The notes beneath the pieces were generated by a model. The model did no database searches. It was given only the letters and a program-made list of their open reading frames with translations, and was not told where the DNA came from. Shown here piece by piece: positions 51,763 through 62,922 of a DNA stretch of 64,000 nucleotides (positions are counted from its first letter, which is position 1; each line of letters starts with the position of its first letter). The DNA is taken from positions 42,741,901 through 42,805,900 of the forward strand of contig CM055096.1 in NCBI GenBank assembly GCA_029204225.1, read 5' to 3'. Made by a program: the position numbers and the translations under genes. The stretch is from Diphasiastrum complanatum (lineage: Eukaryota; Streptophyta; Lycopodiopsida; Lycopodiales; Lycopodiaceae).

Positions 51763-52846
51763 TGTTCATGGATTCCGTGAATCTGTGAACACGGTTTTCT
51801 GCTTCTTCTTATACTTCTGTAGTTATAGTTCTTTATGGTACTTCTTCTTATCAGAACAGTTAGAAGCAGAAGCGTTACTCAGTTTTCAGCATGTATTTTC
51901 CAGCCTGTCAATGGGAGACATGGTTTCGATACTCGGCTACATGCATAACCAGCCATGTAACCATCTATAGCTCAAGAAGATCAATGTTTTAGAATAGGGA
52001 GCAATCTTACCATTATCTACTAAATTAGAAACAATCAAAAAACAAGATTAACTACTAGAACAAGAAACAAGATTCAAGAAACAAGAAACAAGATTCCTAA
52101 CAGCATTTTAATAATCTAAGAATCAAGAAACACTCATTACTTGATGCTTAGATTACTCAAGAACAATCAAGAACTAGGTTGCAAGGGAGTATGCAAGATC
52201 TATACCACAAACCAGCCTATCTAGTTTACTTGAATGCTGATTACTACCTTATTCCACAAACAAGAACTGAATCCTAACCCGCAACTAAGCAAGAAACAAG
52301 AAACAAGAACCTAGTTAATCCACAATGCAAAGGAATCAAGCATGCTCATAGAAATCTCACTCAAGAACATTGCCATGAACAAGGAGCTTAGCTATCATCA
52401 CGAACTCGTGGAGGATCCTCTTATTAGCTCAAGAGAACTTGACAATACATTCAAAAGATCCCTCACAAGAGGGGGGGGGGGGCGGGGGGCGCCTTAAATA
52501 AGCAAGAATGCTGCCCATGTGGCAATTCCACCAAATTAGAAATTACATGTGAAATTTGCCCTTCTACTAAAGGTCACCATCAAAAGGTAGCTCACTCTAA
52601 CTAATTTAAGGGGGGTCTACCTTTACTACAATGCCTAGGAAATATTACTAGCTCCTACATGGCCATTCCTTCTTTGGAGTACACCATGTAGGCTCACATA
52701 TCCTAGCTAGTACTTTCTCGGCTCTCATGCTCGGTTCTCAGCTTCTTCTGCTCTCTTCCTTTTGAGACCTCCTCGATCATGGGTGAGAGATAGCTTGTGT
52801 CTTCAACTTGGCTTGGCACTTGGAGATTCTCTAGAATCTGGTAACA
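51763..52846 (-). mobile_element. 3' LTR of gypsy-type element
   Basis: In element orientation it starts TGTTACCAGATTCTAGAGAATC and ends ATCCATGAACA (quoted in short form). A purine-containing tract ATTAGGGGTAGATAA lies just inside (52847-52861 on the minus strand). The region 52219-52846 is nearly identical to 55455-56071. A G run of 12 lies at 52471-52482. Confidence 0.85.
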
Positions 52847-52929
52847 TTATCTACCCCTAATCTATTGCAGGACCCACTGCAACACCGGTGATGTCTTCTA
52901 CTTGGCACTTGGAAAAGCGTGGATTTTTG

Positions 52930-53200
52930 TTCAGGTGTCGGCTGAGATGGAAGGAAAATGCGTCGGTTGAGATGGAAGGAAAATGCTCGGTTGAGATGGA
53001 GTGGAAAAGGCGTCGGTTGAGATGGAAGGAAAATGCGTCGGCTGAGATGGAGTGGAAAAGGCGTCGGCTAAGATGGAAGGAAAATGCATCGGCTGAGATG
53101 GAGTGAAAATGCGTCAGTTGAGATGGAGTGGTGAGATGGAAAGAAAATGCATCGGCTGAGATGGAAGGAAAATGCGTCGGCTGAGATGGAGTGGAAAAGG
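52930..53200. repeat. minisatellite, ~25-bp unit, about 11 copies
   Basis: The unit is GCGTCGG(C/T)TGAGATGGA followed by AGGAAAAT or GTGGAAAAG. It alternates between two unit types with a few shortened units. Confidence 0.9.
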
Positions 53201-53804
53201 AATGGACTGTGAGAAACTGAGGATGGGAAGGAGGGTGTGTGAAACTTGAGGTGTTGTGGATGGAAGGGTATGGAGGATGTGTGGTAATCGAAGTATGGTG
53301 TGAACAATGGGTTATAGAGGTTCCAAAAAAGAAGATGTGAGTATATGGTTGTGACTAAGTGGAAAAGGTGAAGAGATGTAAAGAAAGTGATGTTTGGTTA
53401 AGACGGTTGTTTGGAGAGGATGAAAAGTGTGGAAGATTAAAAGTTGATGCTCAATAGTGTAACGGAAGCATTTGGAATGCTTGCGTGACACTATCCCTCA
53501 GCATGCGAAATGTATCAAATGCTTTGTTCTCCACTGGCGATATTAGGGTTGGAAATGGTTTGTGATGGCGCTCTCAATGAAAAACACACAAGGATGGCTG
53601 AAACTAGGTGGAGATGGTGTAGAAGCACTGACGGATGCACCAGATGAGAGAGCGCCAGGATCGTGTAGGAGAGTCTGAAAATCGTCAGAGGATCGTCGCC
53701 AAGGAGCTCCAGAGTTCGCACTTCGCTGAGGTGCGAATGTGGTCAAAGTGATGGCATTTATGGATGCCTTTGGGTGGGCGCGGGCACGATGGGATGTGTC
53801 TGTA

Positions 53805-54044
53805 GCGTCGGTCGAGATTTTAATGAAGTCACGTCGGTCGAGATCTTATGAATGTCCGTCGGTCGAGATCTTATGAAAGTCCGTTGGTCGAGATCTTATG
53901 AAAGTTCGTCGGTCAAGATCTTATGAAAGTCCGTCGGTCGAGATCTTATGAAAGTTCATCGGTCGAGATTTTATGAAGGTCTGTCGGTCGAGATTGAAGT
54001 GGATCCCATCGGTTGAGATTGAAGCGGATCCCGTCGGTTGAGAT
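53805..54044. repeat. minisatellite, 25-bp unit, about 10 copies
   Basis: The unit is GTCGGTCGAGATCTTATGAA plus AGTCC. The last three units change to GATTGAAGYGGATCC. It shares the core GTCGGTYGAGAT with the array at 52930. Confidence 0.9.
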
Positions 54045-54493
54045 TTGTCAAACCTCAATATGAAGGAATGGATCTGTTGTATGCAAGTGAAGAACTTCAA
54101 GGAGAAAAAATATGATTGTGGCCCAGAGTAGAAGTTCTTATGAAAATAGTGTATCCCCAAGGATGTTTGTATGCCAGAGATACTAGTTAGACACAGAGAT
54201 GAGGTGGCTAAAGTGTGAGAACCAGTTCCTATGGTGTAGCCTATCATTTGTTGATCTAGGACCTTCATGACCCATGAGTATGTACAGGAAGGAAACGAGG
54301 CATGCAAAACTAGAAGTAAAAATAAAATAAAATTAAAAATAATAAAATAAAGAGAAATGTAGAAAATGTACTAGGGAAAAGATGTTAAATTGGGTCAACA
54401 AAGAACAACTCTTTGTAATACCGTCGTAGACGACCACCGTTTACAACAGTGTCTAGGAGTATCCCATCAAGTGTTTGTAATTGGACGGGACCA

Positions 54494-55454
54494 TTAGAAA
54501 AAAAAAAATTTAATAACGTATGGCCCCTCACTTCTGAATTTCAATTTGCCGGGGTGCTTCTTTGATGTATAAAGAAGCACCTGGTCACCTAAGTGTAGAT
54601 CTTTATTGCGCAGGTGACGGTCATGCCAAGCCTTTTGGCGTCGTTTGTTAACGAGTTGTGCGTGATAAGATATTAGTCTTGTCTCGCATAACTGGGCTAA
54701 CGTAAATAGCTTGGTTTTGACTTGTTGTTCTATTGAAGCCTTTTCACAAAGATTTGTTGAAAAAGCTTCCGTAACTCTTAGTGAAGGTACTAAGAATTCC
54801 AAGGGCATTACCGCTTCTTGACCATATACTAAGTGGAAAGGTGTAATCCACCCAGTGGCTTTCTTCGGGGTGGTGCGGTAAGCCCAAATAGTTGAGAAAA
54901 GTTTTGTTTCCCAATCAGAGCGACTGGTTTTAACTATCTTGGTTAAAATTTTGTTAGTGGATTCAGCCTGGCCATTACACCTAGGATAGTACGGTGTACT
55001 TTTTCTGTGAACGACCATGTAATGGCGTAGGAAGTTATCAACGACAGCATTTAAAAAATGTGTGCCAGGATCACTAACAAGCTTTATGGGATAGCCAAAA
55101 CGTGTAATAATGTTTTCGTAAAGAAAACGTGCAACTATCTCTGCATTGGCATCCTTTGTTGCTCAAGCCTGCACCCACTTACTGGCGTAATCTGTGGCTA
55201 TGAGGATGTATCGAGCTTGGGTATGTTTTGTTGCTGGACTGATTGGGACAACAAAGTCAATTCCCACTTATGGAAGGCTTCGCCTTCTATAATGAGAGTC
55301 ATTGGCGTGAAGTCTGCTTTGGTATTTTTCTTTGCTCGTTGATAGACATCACACGCTTTTATGACAACAAACGTGTCCCTAAACAAAGATGGCCACCACA
55401 ATCCTTGCTCTAAGGATAATCTTCGTTGTGGCTTCAGCAGAAAAGTGGCCACCC
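54494..55454 (-). pseudogene. gypsy integrase remnant
   Basis: The minus-strand frame 55452-55198 carries the integrase zinc/linker region (GLWWPSLFRDTFVVIKACDVYQ). After frame breaks, 55018-54494 gives the end of the catalytic core (STPYYPRCNGQAESTNKIL, with the Glu of the DDE triad in GQAE) and the C-terminal domain (HLGDQVLLYTSKKHPGKLK). This is typical of Ty3/gypsy elements. The 5' side joins directly to LTR sequence at 55455, so gag, protease, RT and RNase H are absent. Confidence 0.9.
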
Positions 55455-56071
55455 ACTTGAATGCTGATTACTACCTTATTCCACAAACAAGAACTGAATC
55501 CTAATCCACAACTAAGCAAGAAACAAGAAACAAGAACCTAGCTAATCCACAATGCAAAGGAATCAAGCATGCTCATAGAAATCTCACTCAAGAACATTGC
55601 CATGAACAAGGAGCTTAGCTATCATCAAGAACTCATGGAGGATCCTCTTATTAGCTCAAGAGAACTTGACAATACATTCAAGAGCTCCCTCACAAGAGAG
55701 GGGGGGCCTTAAATAGGCAAGAAGGCTGCCCATGTGGAGCCCATGTGGCGATTCCACCAAATTAGAAATTACATGTGGAATTTGCCCTTCTACTAAAGGT
55801 CACCATCAAAAGGTGGCTCACTCTAACTAATTTAAGGGGGGTCTACCTTTATTACAATGCCTAGGAAATATTACTAGCTCCTACATGACCATTCCTTCTT
55901 TGGGATACACCATGTAGGCTCACATAGATAACTCATTGTTCCTCGGCTCTCATGCTCGGCTCTCAGCTTCTTCTGCTCTCTTCCTTCTGAGACCTCTGCG
56001 GTCATGGGTGAGAGATAACTTGTGTCTTCAGCTTGGCTCGGCACTTGGAGATTCTCTAGAATATGCTAACA
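55455..56071 (-). mobile_element. partial 5' LTR of the gypsy element
   Basis: It begins TGTTAGCATATTCTAGAGAATC at 56071 and matches the 3' LTR up to the position equivalent to 52219. The remaining ~456 bases of the LTR, the PBS and the first part of the coding region are deleted, joining the LTR to integrase at about 55455. Confidence 0.85.
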
Positions 56072-56076
56072 GAGCC
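56072..56076. repeat. target-site duplication GAGCC, right copy
   Basis: Matches 51758-51762. Confidence 0.9.
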
Positions 56077-56245
56077 TCTTCACATATGTGCTGTTGAAAG
56101 GAGTCATTTGACTCAATCTTACCTTTCAAAGGACTCAAGAGATCTATTTCTACTGCTAATGATCATGAGTGTCCAATAGAAGAAATTGGCAACATTCCAT
56201 TGAAACTACCAATTTCATCATCAAAAAGCTCATTGTTGTAATGGT
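56077..56245 (+). pseudogene. copia protease, right half of the interrupted copy
   Basis: It continues the frame broken at 51762: S-HMCC, ESFDSILPFKGLKRSISTAND, then EEIGNIPLKL (short pieces). It matches the equivalent part of 26825-26940 (STIMPYEGVKKSIYTANE, GVGNIPLK). It ends near 56245 beside unrelated minus-strand sequence. Confidence 0.85.
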
Positions 56246-56249
56246 ATTT

Positions 56250-57841
56250 GAATTTTGCATCAGTGTTATACCACTCGCTTAATCCATGTTCTGAAATAAT
56301 TCCATATAGATCATTATCAATAATATGGTCATAACCACTGATTTGTGGAGTATAGCATAATTCTCAGCAATCAAATTGTACTCCATGATTTAACTACAGT
56401 CGTAGAAGTTCATTCTGCTCATAGTATACCTCCTTGTTTTGACCTTGGTCATGATCGTTACAATTGTCGGAAAAGACTTGATCTGGATTCTCAAGTTGGT
56501 CTTCATCCACTTGTCCATTGGTGTTTTGCTAATATTGTTTTCTCTTTGTGGAAGATAGATCGATATTAAGAATTTTGTTTTCTTCCTTGAAACCATCAGC
56601 TTCATCAAAAGATTCATGATCTTGTCTGCTCAAAACATCTCGATTAATATATGCTTTTGGCTTGGAAGTTCTCCCTTGGAGTAGAGGGAACGTTGTTTCA
56701 TAGACATCAACAATGGTACACAATTCAGAATTAGTAGTTCGAATATCAATTGGCTGTTGTGGAATACCAGCTGATTGCAAGATAGAGTCAAAAACAAGCG
56801 ACCATCCTGTTGTACATTTCTTCCCATCTTTGCTCTGACCTTTCTTGTAATTGTTTCCCTGTTTGTTTCATTTGTTCAGTACTATCCTGTATGGCAGTTA
56901 AAAGTGTACCTAATATTTCCTTTGTTTCACCGGTCACTTTACTGATAGTAGGGTCTACACTATTATTTGATCTTCCATGAATACTGACCCACTGTTGTTG
57001 AGTTGATGGCATTAGACTTCCCACAAAATTGACATAGGGACTGAAAATTGTAGCTCCCCTTGCCAGAGTGACATAGGGACTAGAAATTGTCGCTCCACTT
57101 GCCACAGTGACATAGGGACTGGAAATTGTCGCTCCACTTGCCACAATAATATTCCTTCCCTCCTTAGAATCATTTGCATCGGCAAATGATGTTCCCATCA
57201 AAGAAGGACTAGTCATACATGTAGTGGCATAGAGAAAACACCCTTCATTGTTGTCAATTTCTTCACTTTCATAGGCATCTTCATAGATCTCATAATCAAC
57301 ATTATCATCCTCATTATGATCAAAATGTTGTTCTGCAACATGGTGACGTCGTCTTTTGAGTTCTTCAAGATCATAGAATTGATCCATGGGCTCATACTGG
57401 TCTTCTACTCCACAATGCACATGTTGTTGCTCATCCACACTTATCGCTTCAAACTGATCCTTATTAGTCAATTGGAATTGATCTTGACCTTGATAATCAC
57501 CATCATTGAAGTCCAGTTCATCTTGATCATCAGAGGGTTCAACTGCTTCATCTGTAGAGCCATCTTCAATGACTGCTTCGCGTTGTTCCTCGTTCTGCTG
57601 ATCGTTGTTGAAATCTTCAGAGTTATGGTCAGGTTCAAAAGTGTTGTTGTAGTCGTGATACCGATCATCATTAGCCAAATCATCGTTCTAGTCTTGATAC
57701 TGATTGTTATCAGTGATGTTGTCACCTTGGTTATAATCTTCGATGTAATCATCACCTTGATCCCAATATTCATCCACATCATTGTCACAATCGTCATGAC
57801 AGTATGATTGATCGTCATCCTCTTGTTCATAATGCCAATCC
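56250..57841 (-). pseudogene. very acidic repeat-bearing protein, disrupted, unknown
   Basis: The likely start is ATG 57841 (MDWHYEQEDDDQ). The frame is dominated by Asp, Glu, Asn and Gln for about 200 codons, crosses one TAG at about 57687, then carries three 13-residue repeats (VASGATISSPYVT type, 57028-57146) and an amphipathic coiled segment (about 56935-56800). It stops at 56788. A one-base slip near 56800 would continue it through an open stretch (SAGIPQQPIDIRTTNSELC...) to 56529, after which stops accumulate. I recognise no domain. It could be the Gag-like or ORF1 protein of a transposon, given its surroundings. A host gene is less likely because of the disruptions. Confidence 0.5.
57028..57146. 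repeat. three tandem 39-bp coding repeats
   Basis: The plus-strand phrase TGACATAGGGACT(G/A)(G/A)AAATTGT(C/A)GCTCC recurs three times at a 39-base spacing. It encodes 13-residue units on the minus strand. Confidence 0.9.
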
Positions 57842-60560
57842 ATTAGAATCGATGTAAAATAACTAAATCTTGTAACTGTGGATTGCAATCTTGGGAAGAA
57901 TTTGGAAATGGTATGGAAACCAGTTTTAACAAGGTGCAGTTAAGCGGTGACAATAGGCATGAGTTTTTTTCGATTAGAGCAACTAAAAAGGACTTTTGAA
58001 AAGGTCAAATTTTGATCCAAATAAGACTTCTACACTGACAATCTTGTTGAGCTAATGAAGTTTTCTTTCTACGGCACTGAAATCCGAACTCAAACGGATT
58101 GAGATATGGTCAATTGAATGAATAAAGCATAAAGTGTAAACAACTTAGGACCAAGGGTCCTAAAAAAAATATTAGTAATAATGACGAAAATGATGACCAT
58201 TGTACTCAGCACAATGAACTGAGCATTTTTTGTTTTTGTAGCACTGAATTTAGATGTCAAACGAAAAAGATATGAGGGTTTAACATGTAAACTTGAAGAA
58301 CTTAGAAATGGGCCTCTACAAAAAAATTTGGTTTCCTTGGAGAATTGAACCGTTGGGAAAAATTGGATCCTAAAAGTTTATGAAATTGTTGGTACTTAGG
58401 AAAGGGCTCATGTGCTCATGAAAGAATTAAAGGATCTTATAATATAGGGAAAGTCTTAATTTTTTTTTTCTGTGGCACCAGGGAATGCAATGAATCTTTT
58501 GAATTTCTTAAGAATATTCTGAAATCGTCAGTAGGAGAGGCGTTGGCCGCGTGCAGAGAGGAGGAAGACTGTGAAGCAAAGCAAATGCCATAGAGGGGTG
58601 TCGTGAGCGCAGTTCGGGGAGGGGCCAATTTGCGAAGGTAGGGTTAGAAATAGAGATATTGTTTTAATCTGTAACAAGCATAGTAAAATCACACACTTAG
58701 CGCACCAGTATTGTGAACCATTTTTTGGACACAAGATTCACCCATTCGTGATCTGATCGTTCTTATTACAATAACTATTATACAAATTCTCTATTTTCTT
58801 TACTTGCACTAACACTGTTGCTCTATAATTTGTTTCTCTCTTTCTTTACTGATACTCACTCAATTGACTAATGTAGAATAACTGATTCGAAGAGCACACG
58901 AATGTCACAGACATCTAACTGTTTGCTCTTTTCATGGCGTGAAGGATTTCTCCAAATGTAGTTCTCACAAACATATACAGTTCGAGGTACTGTTTACAAT
59001 GAATGGTTCTTCAATTTCATTTTGCTTCTTAGTCACGACTGCAGGTGTCTCAACCAGCAGCAAGTCTCTTTGTAAATTTCGGATCTTTAGCGATGCCGGC
59101 AGCGACTAGTCTCTCGTTTCATTCACTTGTTGATGATCAACGACTATCGGTCTGTTGCTAGTAAAACTCCAACTATTTTTCAAATGCAGCATTGCTTCTC
59201 ATTTATTGCTATGACTATGGAGTATTCAGACAGAGGCAGGGCAATCCTCATTGCTTCTCCACACAGAAATGTTCTTCGAAAAAACACCATAAACACTCCA
59301 ACGAACCATCAATGAAGTCGTCATGTATACAGTAGGAGTTCAGTGCTTCACAATAGCACTACCATGGAACATCCTGAAATTGAAGAGAGAAACGATTTCC
59401 CCACTACACTGATGCTGATCTTGCGAGCATCGCTATGAAAAACTTCCTCGCTCTATTCTCTCAAGCAAATCAGAAATGAACATGCATTCCTTCTTAGAGC
59501 TTCGTCTTCTTCCCTCGACCAACCTTCATAACTGACTTTCAATGAAGTGGGAAAAAATATTCAAGACACTTCATAACCCTTCATAGTGACAAAAAGGGCT
59601 GTTGGCCATTTTGACCTCAATAAACCATTTTGGCTCTATTTGTTGCCAAATCACATCTCCACTAATCCAACTCGCTTCAACTCATTTTGACATACATTGG
59701 CTTAAAACTCAGCATCCTCATCCGTGGTTCCAAATTCGAAACAAGAATAGCAACATTGAGTAATTATAAACATTCCAATTTCCAAACTCAGTAGAGGTAA
59801 GCTCATTCCACAATACAAGATTTCAAATTTGGCACAATTTTTCACCATCAATTTTTCTTCACATCGAGTTTGGATCACATTACATTAGTTCCAATTTGAA
59901 CATTGTCATAGTACTCAAAATGATAATTTCAATATGGTAATTACATTCTTGGTTCTTGGGGCAATAACTCGTGTCATTAGAAAATGCAACTCCTTTTGCT
60001 CATGTCTTCAGACCCTTAACCTTAGGACACCCCCTTGAAATTTAAGGCAATATCTAAAATCACCTAGGTATTTTTAGTGATTGTAACAATATGAATACAT
60101 TTTGATAAGTTGGGAAATTCTCAACAATGCCAAAAAATCGTAAAACTTAAAAACAAGTATTAAGCCAATTCTAAGACATTTTCTATTTTGTTTATCATAT
60201 CTGGCTTTCAAAAAGTCAAACTAGCGCCATGGTTAAATATAGCAATATCAATATTTCAATGCCAAAATACTCAACTAAAAATAATAAAAACATCACAAAA
60301 ACTTTAGTTTAGATCCAAATAAGCTTTAAAATTGAATATTAGCTCAATTTATATCATCAAATAATTGGCTAACACACAAAGAGCTCTTACCATTTATCAA
60401 CTTGTCGATGAGGAACCATATGTGCTCGCTCACATGAATGATGTGGCAACTCCAAAGGCAAGCATGAGACCTCGAATTTTTCTTGAATATTGTTCTTATG
60501 AACCAAGTCGAATAGTCACAAAGATTGGAAGTCAATGAGTGTATGGCAAGTTAGTTCACA
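57842..60560. other. unassigned sequence
   Basis: About 2.7 kb with no recognisable gene or repeat. Short frames (58437, 58528, 59127, 60344) have no motifs. Confidence 0.4.
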
Positions 60561-60731
60561 ATGAGAAAGAAGTTGCATGATGAATTACACGTGAGAGCTG
60601 AATTACTAAGAGACACTAAACTTATTCAATTTCGTTTGCCGAACTTGAGTGAAAATTATCAATGGCTACCCTTATTTAAGGAGTTGCAGAGCATAATGTT
60701 GCAAAAAGACTATCAAAAACATGTGTGAAAG
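60561..60731 (+). CDS. short open frame of unknown origin
   Basis: An ATG frame of about 56 codons (MRKKLHDELHVRAELLRDTK...), rich in charged and Leu residues, ends at TGA. It reads on in frame for some codons (KELKNMPC), as if the stop were secondary. It directly precedes the foldback element. It is probably a fragment of a larger decayed protein. No family is recognised. Confidence 0.25.
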
Positions 60732-60751
60732 GAATTGAAGAACATGCCTTG

Positions 60752-61490
60752 CATTAGAGAAATTTTGAATCCAAAAAAGACCCTATAAGAAATACATAGA
60801 TTGACAAAGTTTATTAATCTAAATTATCAAAATAAATTTATGTTCTGCTCAATGCTTTGTCATTTATGCATGCACTATTTTCGATATGTGTACATTAAAG
60901 TTTATAGTTCATCGCATAACTTATAAACCGTAACTCAAGTTGAGACGAAAATGGTGCCATTAGAAAGTGCTCGATGAGGGCTTTCAAATTACACCCTACA
61001 TGACCTAGTTCTGAGTTATCATTCAACAAGTTTCCATAAGATCCAATATCTCTTTAGTTCGAATAGAGGACCTTTTCAACACAATATCTCTTCTGTGTGT
61101 GGATAGATCATCCTCTCATTGAGAGGGTACTCTATCTGAGCATTAAAGACATATTGGGTCCTCTAAAAACTTTGACTGATTGTAACTTCTAAGCGATAGC
61201 TCAGAACTGTCATCTAGTCTGTCATTGGAAAGCTCTTATCGAGCACTTTCCAATGGTACAATTTAAGTCTCAATCAGAGCTACGGTTGAAATGTTAGACT
61301 ATTTTTTGATAAATTGCCTATTAGACTATAGACAACGTGTTATGCATGCGGGGTACCCCCGACGCTGAATTATAGTTTTATTGAAAAAAGTCTTTTTCAA
61401 TTTTAATGAGTTATGTTACATAGATTTTAAATTTGAATGTTTTGATTGGTCCATGTGTAAGAAATTTCTGAGAAAAAAATAAACAACATC
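60752..61490 (+). mobile_element. foldback-like element of the MITE family
   Basis: The left terminus CATTAGAGAAATTTTGAATCC plus AAAAAAGACCCT matches the family terminus at 28457. Its two halves are inverted relative to each other: left CCGTAACTCAAGTTGAGACG, then CCATTAGAAAGTGCTCGATGAGGGCTTT, then CTGAGTTATC (60932-61022). The reverse complement of the right half (61185-61290) gives CCGTAGCTCTGATTGAGAC, CCATTGGAAAGTGCTCGATAAGAGCTTT and CTGAGCTATC. The segment 61395-61475 is the inverse of 28505-28575. The right terminus is unclear. No coding frame is present. Confidence 0.6.
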
Positions 61491-61502
61491 ATACATTGCT
61501 AC

Positions 61503-61831
61503 TTCTCAATCTATTTAGGAAGCATTTTGATTAAGAAGTTTATTATTAGACGTTAATTTGTATCAATACATCCCTACAATTTTATCCTGTGATAATCAGA
61601 GTGCTATTACCTTATCGGCCAACCCTAGATTTCACTCTAGGAGTAAGCACATTGAAATCAGATATCACTACATCAGGGGCAAGGTTCTCAACAAGGAGGT
61701 GAGCTTAATGTACTATAGAATGCAGGACATGGTTGCGGGTTTATTCACGAAAGCATTAAGTATTAATTATTAGCATATAACAAATTTTGTGCATTGCTTA
61801 GTCTGAAGATCAAGGCATTCACGGATCTAGA
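61503..61831 (+). pseudogene. copia RNase H end
   Basis: It reads EAF-stop-LRSLLLDVNLYQYIP and then CDNQSAITLSANPRFHSRSKHIE, KVLNKEVSLMYYRMQDMVAGLFTKALS. This is the C-terminal RNase H of copia pol, closely related to 2151-2420 on the minus strand. The upstream pol is missing, replaced by the foldback sequence. Confidence 0.9.
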
Positions 61832-61842
61832 TTAAGGGGGGG
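61832..61842 (+). promoter_or_regulatory. polypurine tract
   Basis: TTAAGGGGGGG immediately before the LTR start. It primes plus-strand DNA synthesis in LTR elements. Confidence 0.85.
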
Positions 61843-62720
61843 TGTTGGATTTATCCTTAAGCCTATTTTAATCTGGCTCCATTCATGTTGCATTTTTACT
61901 CATGTTGTCGCACAGTCTGCATATTTACATATAAAATAAAACCGACAAATAAAACGTGACTGTCTGCATAAATACAAGTAAATTCTCACATGCGAAGAAA
62001 AAGCAAAAAATGCGACACCTTTTTTTACACGTGTTTTGTGATAGGCAAAAAAGGCGACACTGTCTTACAAAATGCCAAAGGTGCCCTAGGAAGCAAAGGC
62101 ACCCTCTAAATCAAATCCTAAGGCATTTCGTCAGAGTGACGCATTTTTCACATCTTCACCAACGTTCATTTCAGCAAAGGCTGACGTTGCATCCTTTTCA
62201 CGCTCATCCCATGCAACTATGCTAACAGACTTGACAATGATTGTAGCCACCCACGATCTCCTACAGATAGCACATCCACTTTGTACTTTCTTCATCTACA
62301 CACCTGTAACATTGTGTATATATATATATTGAATACCATTTGTGTATTCAATGATGAGATTGAAGATCAAGTGTGTATAAAATAATAGCATCAAAAGTTT
62401 ATCAGAGATAGACAAAGTAGATGCTTTGCGCATTGATTATTTATTGTCAGTAATAGATTCATTCCTTTTACAGACTGAATTAGCTTTGTAGAGCATGCGG
62501 TTTTGCCCGCTATTGTCTTGTGCATTACCGCATTATTGACATGTATATTTTGTTATACTTAATCTGATAACAGTCCTGTTGTTCTGTGTTCAGATTTTGC
62601 ATCGATATTGCTACGTTTTTCTTCTTTTGTCTGACTCTCTTGTTGCTCAATCGTAACTTGACAAAGTGGAAAGGATAAAACTTCATCTACGTGAACGACA
62701 TTTGTGATAGAATCCTAACA
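61843..62720 (+). mobile_element. 3' LTR of copia element
   Basis: It runs TGTTGGATTTATCC to AATCCTAACA, with imperfect inverted ends, about 878 bases. It is a sibling of the solo LTR at 28098 (minus its insert) and a relative of the LTR at 1620-2143. A TATA-like TATAAAATA lies near 62372. No second LTR is in the window. Confidence 0.85.
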
Positions 62721-62922
62721 ACACTGTATCACAAATCGAAGAGAAAAAAGAGGTAATTTGAAGCTTGGAGCCTATATCTCATAGTCGGTCCTACTGGCAA
62801 GGGCACACATAGAGGCCAGGGGCAGTTGGCACCCCCTCGGATGTGCCAACACGAGCAAAGGCGCATTGAGGCACCGTGCCCCCCCCCCCCCCCCCCCCTC
62901 CCCCTTTGTATGAGAGGACTTT
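62721..62922. other. spacer with a C homopolymer
   Basis: A run of about 20 cytosines lies at 62879-62898, followed by TCCCC. No gene is recognised. Confidence 0.6.

Larger units (their letters stand above)
52847..54493 (-). mobile_element. 3' noncoding region of the gypsy element with two minisatellites
   Basis: Between the integrase end and the 3' LTR. It contains two tandem arrays described separately. The short frames are repeat by-products. Confidence 0.6.

Noticed and set aside
52930-54044. Regular ~25-bp repeats that could suggest a CRISPR array
   Set aside because: The units are contiguous, with no unique spacers, and lie in a eukaryotic retroelement. They are minisatellites.
57316-57807. 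163-codon plus-strand hydrophobic frame
   Set aside because: It is the complement of Asp/Asn/Gln-rich codons of the minus-strand acidic protein, which naturally reads as Ile/Val/Leu.
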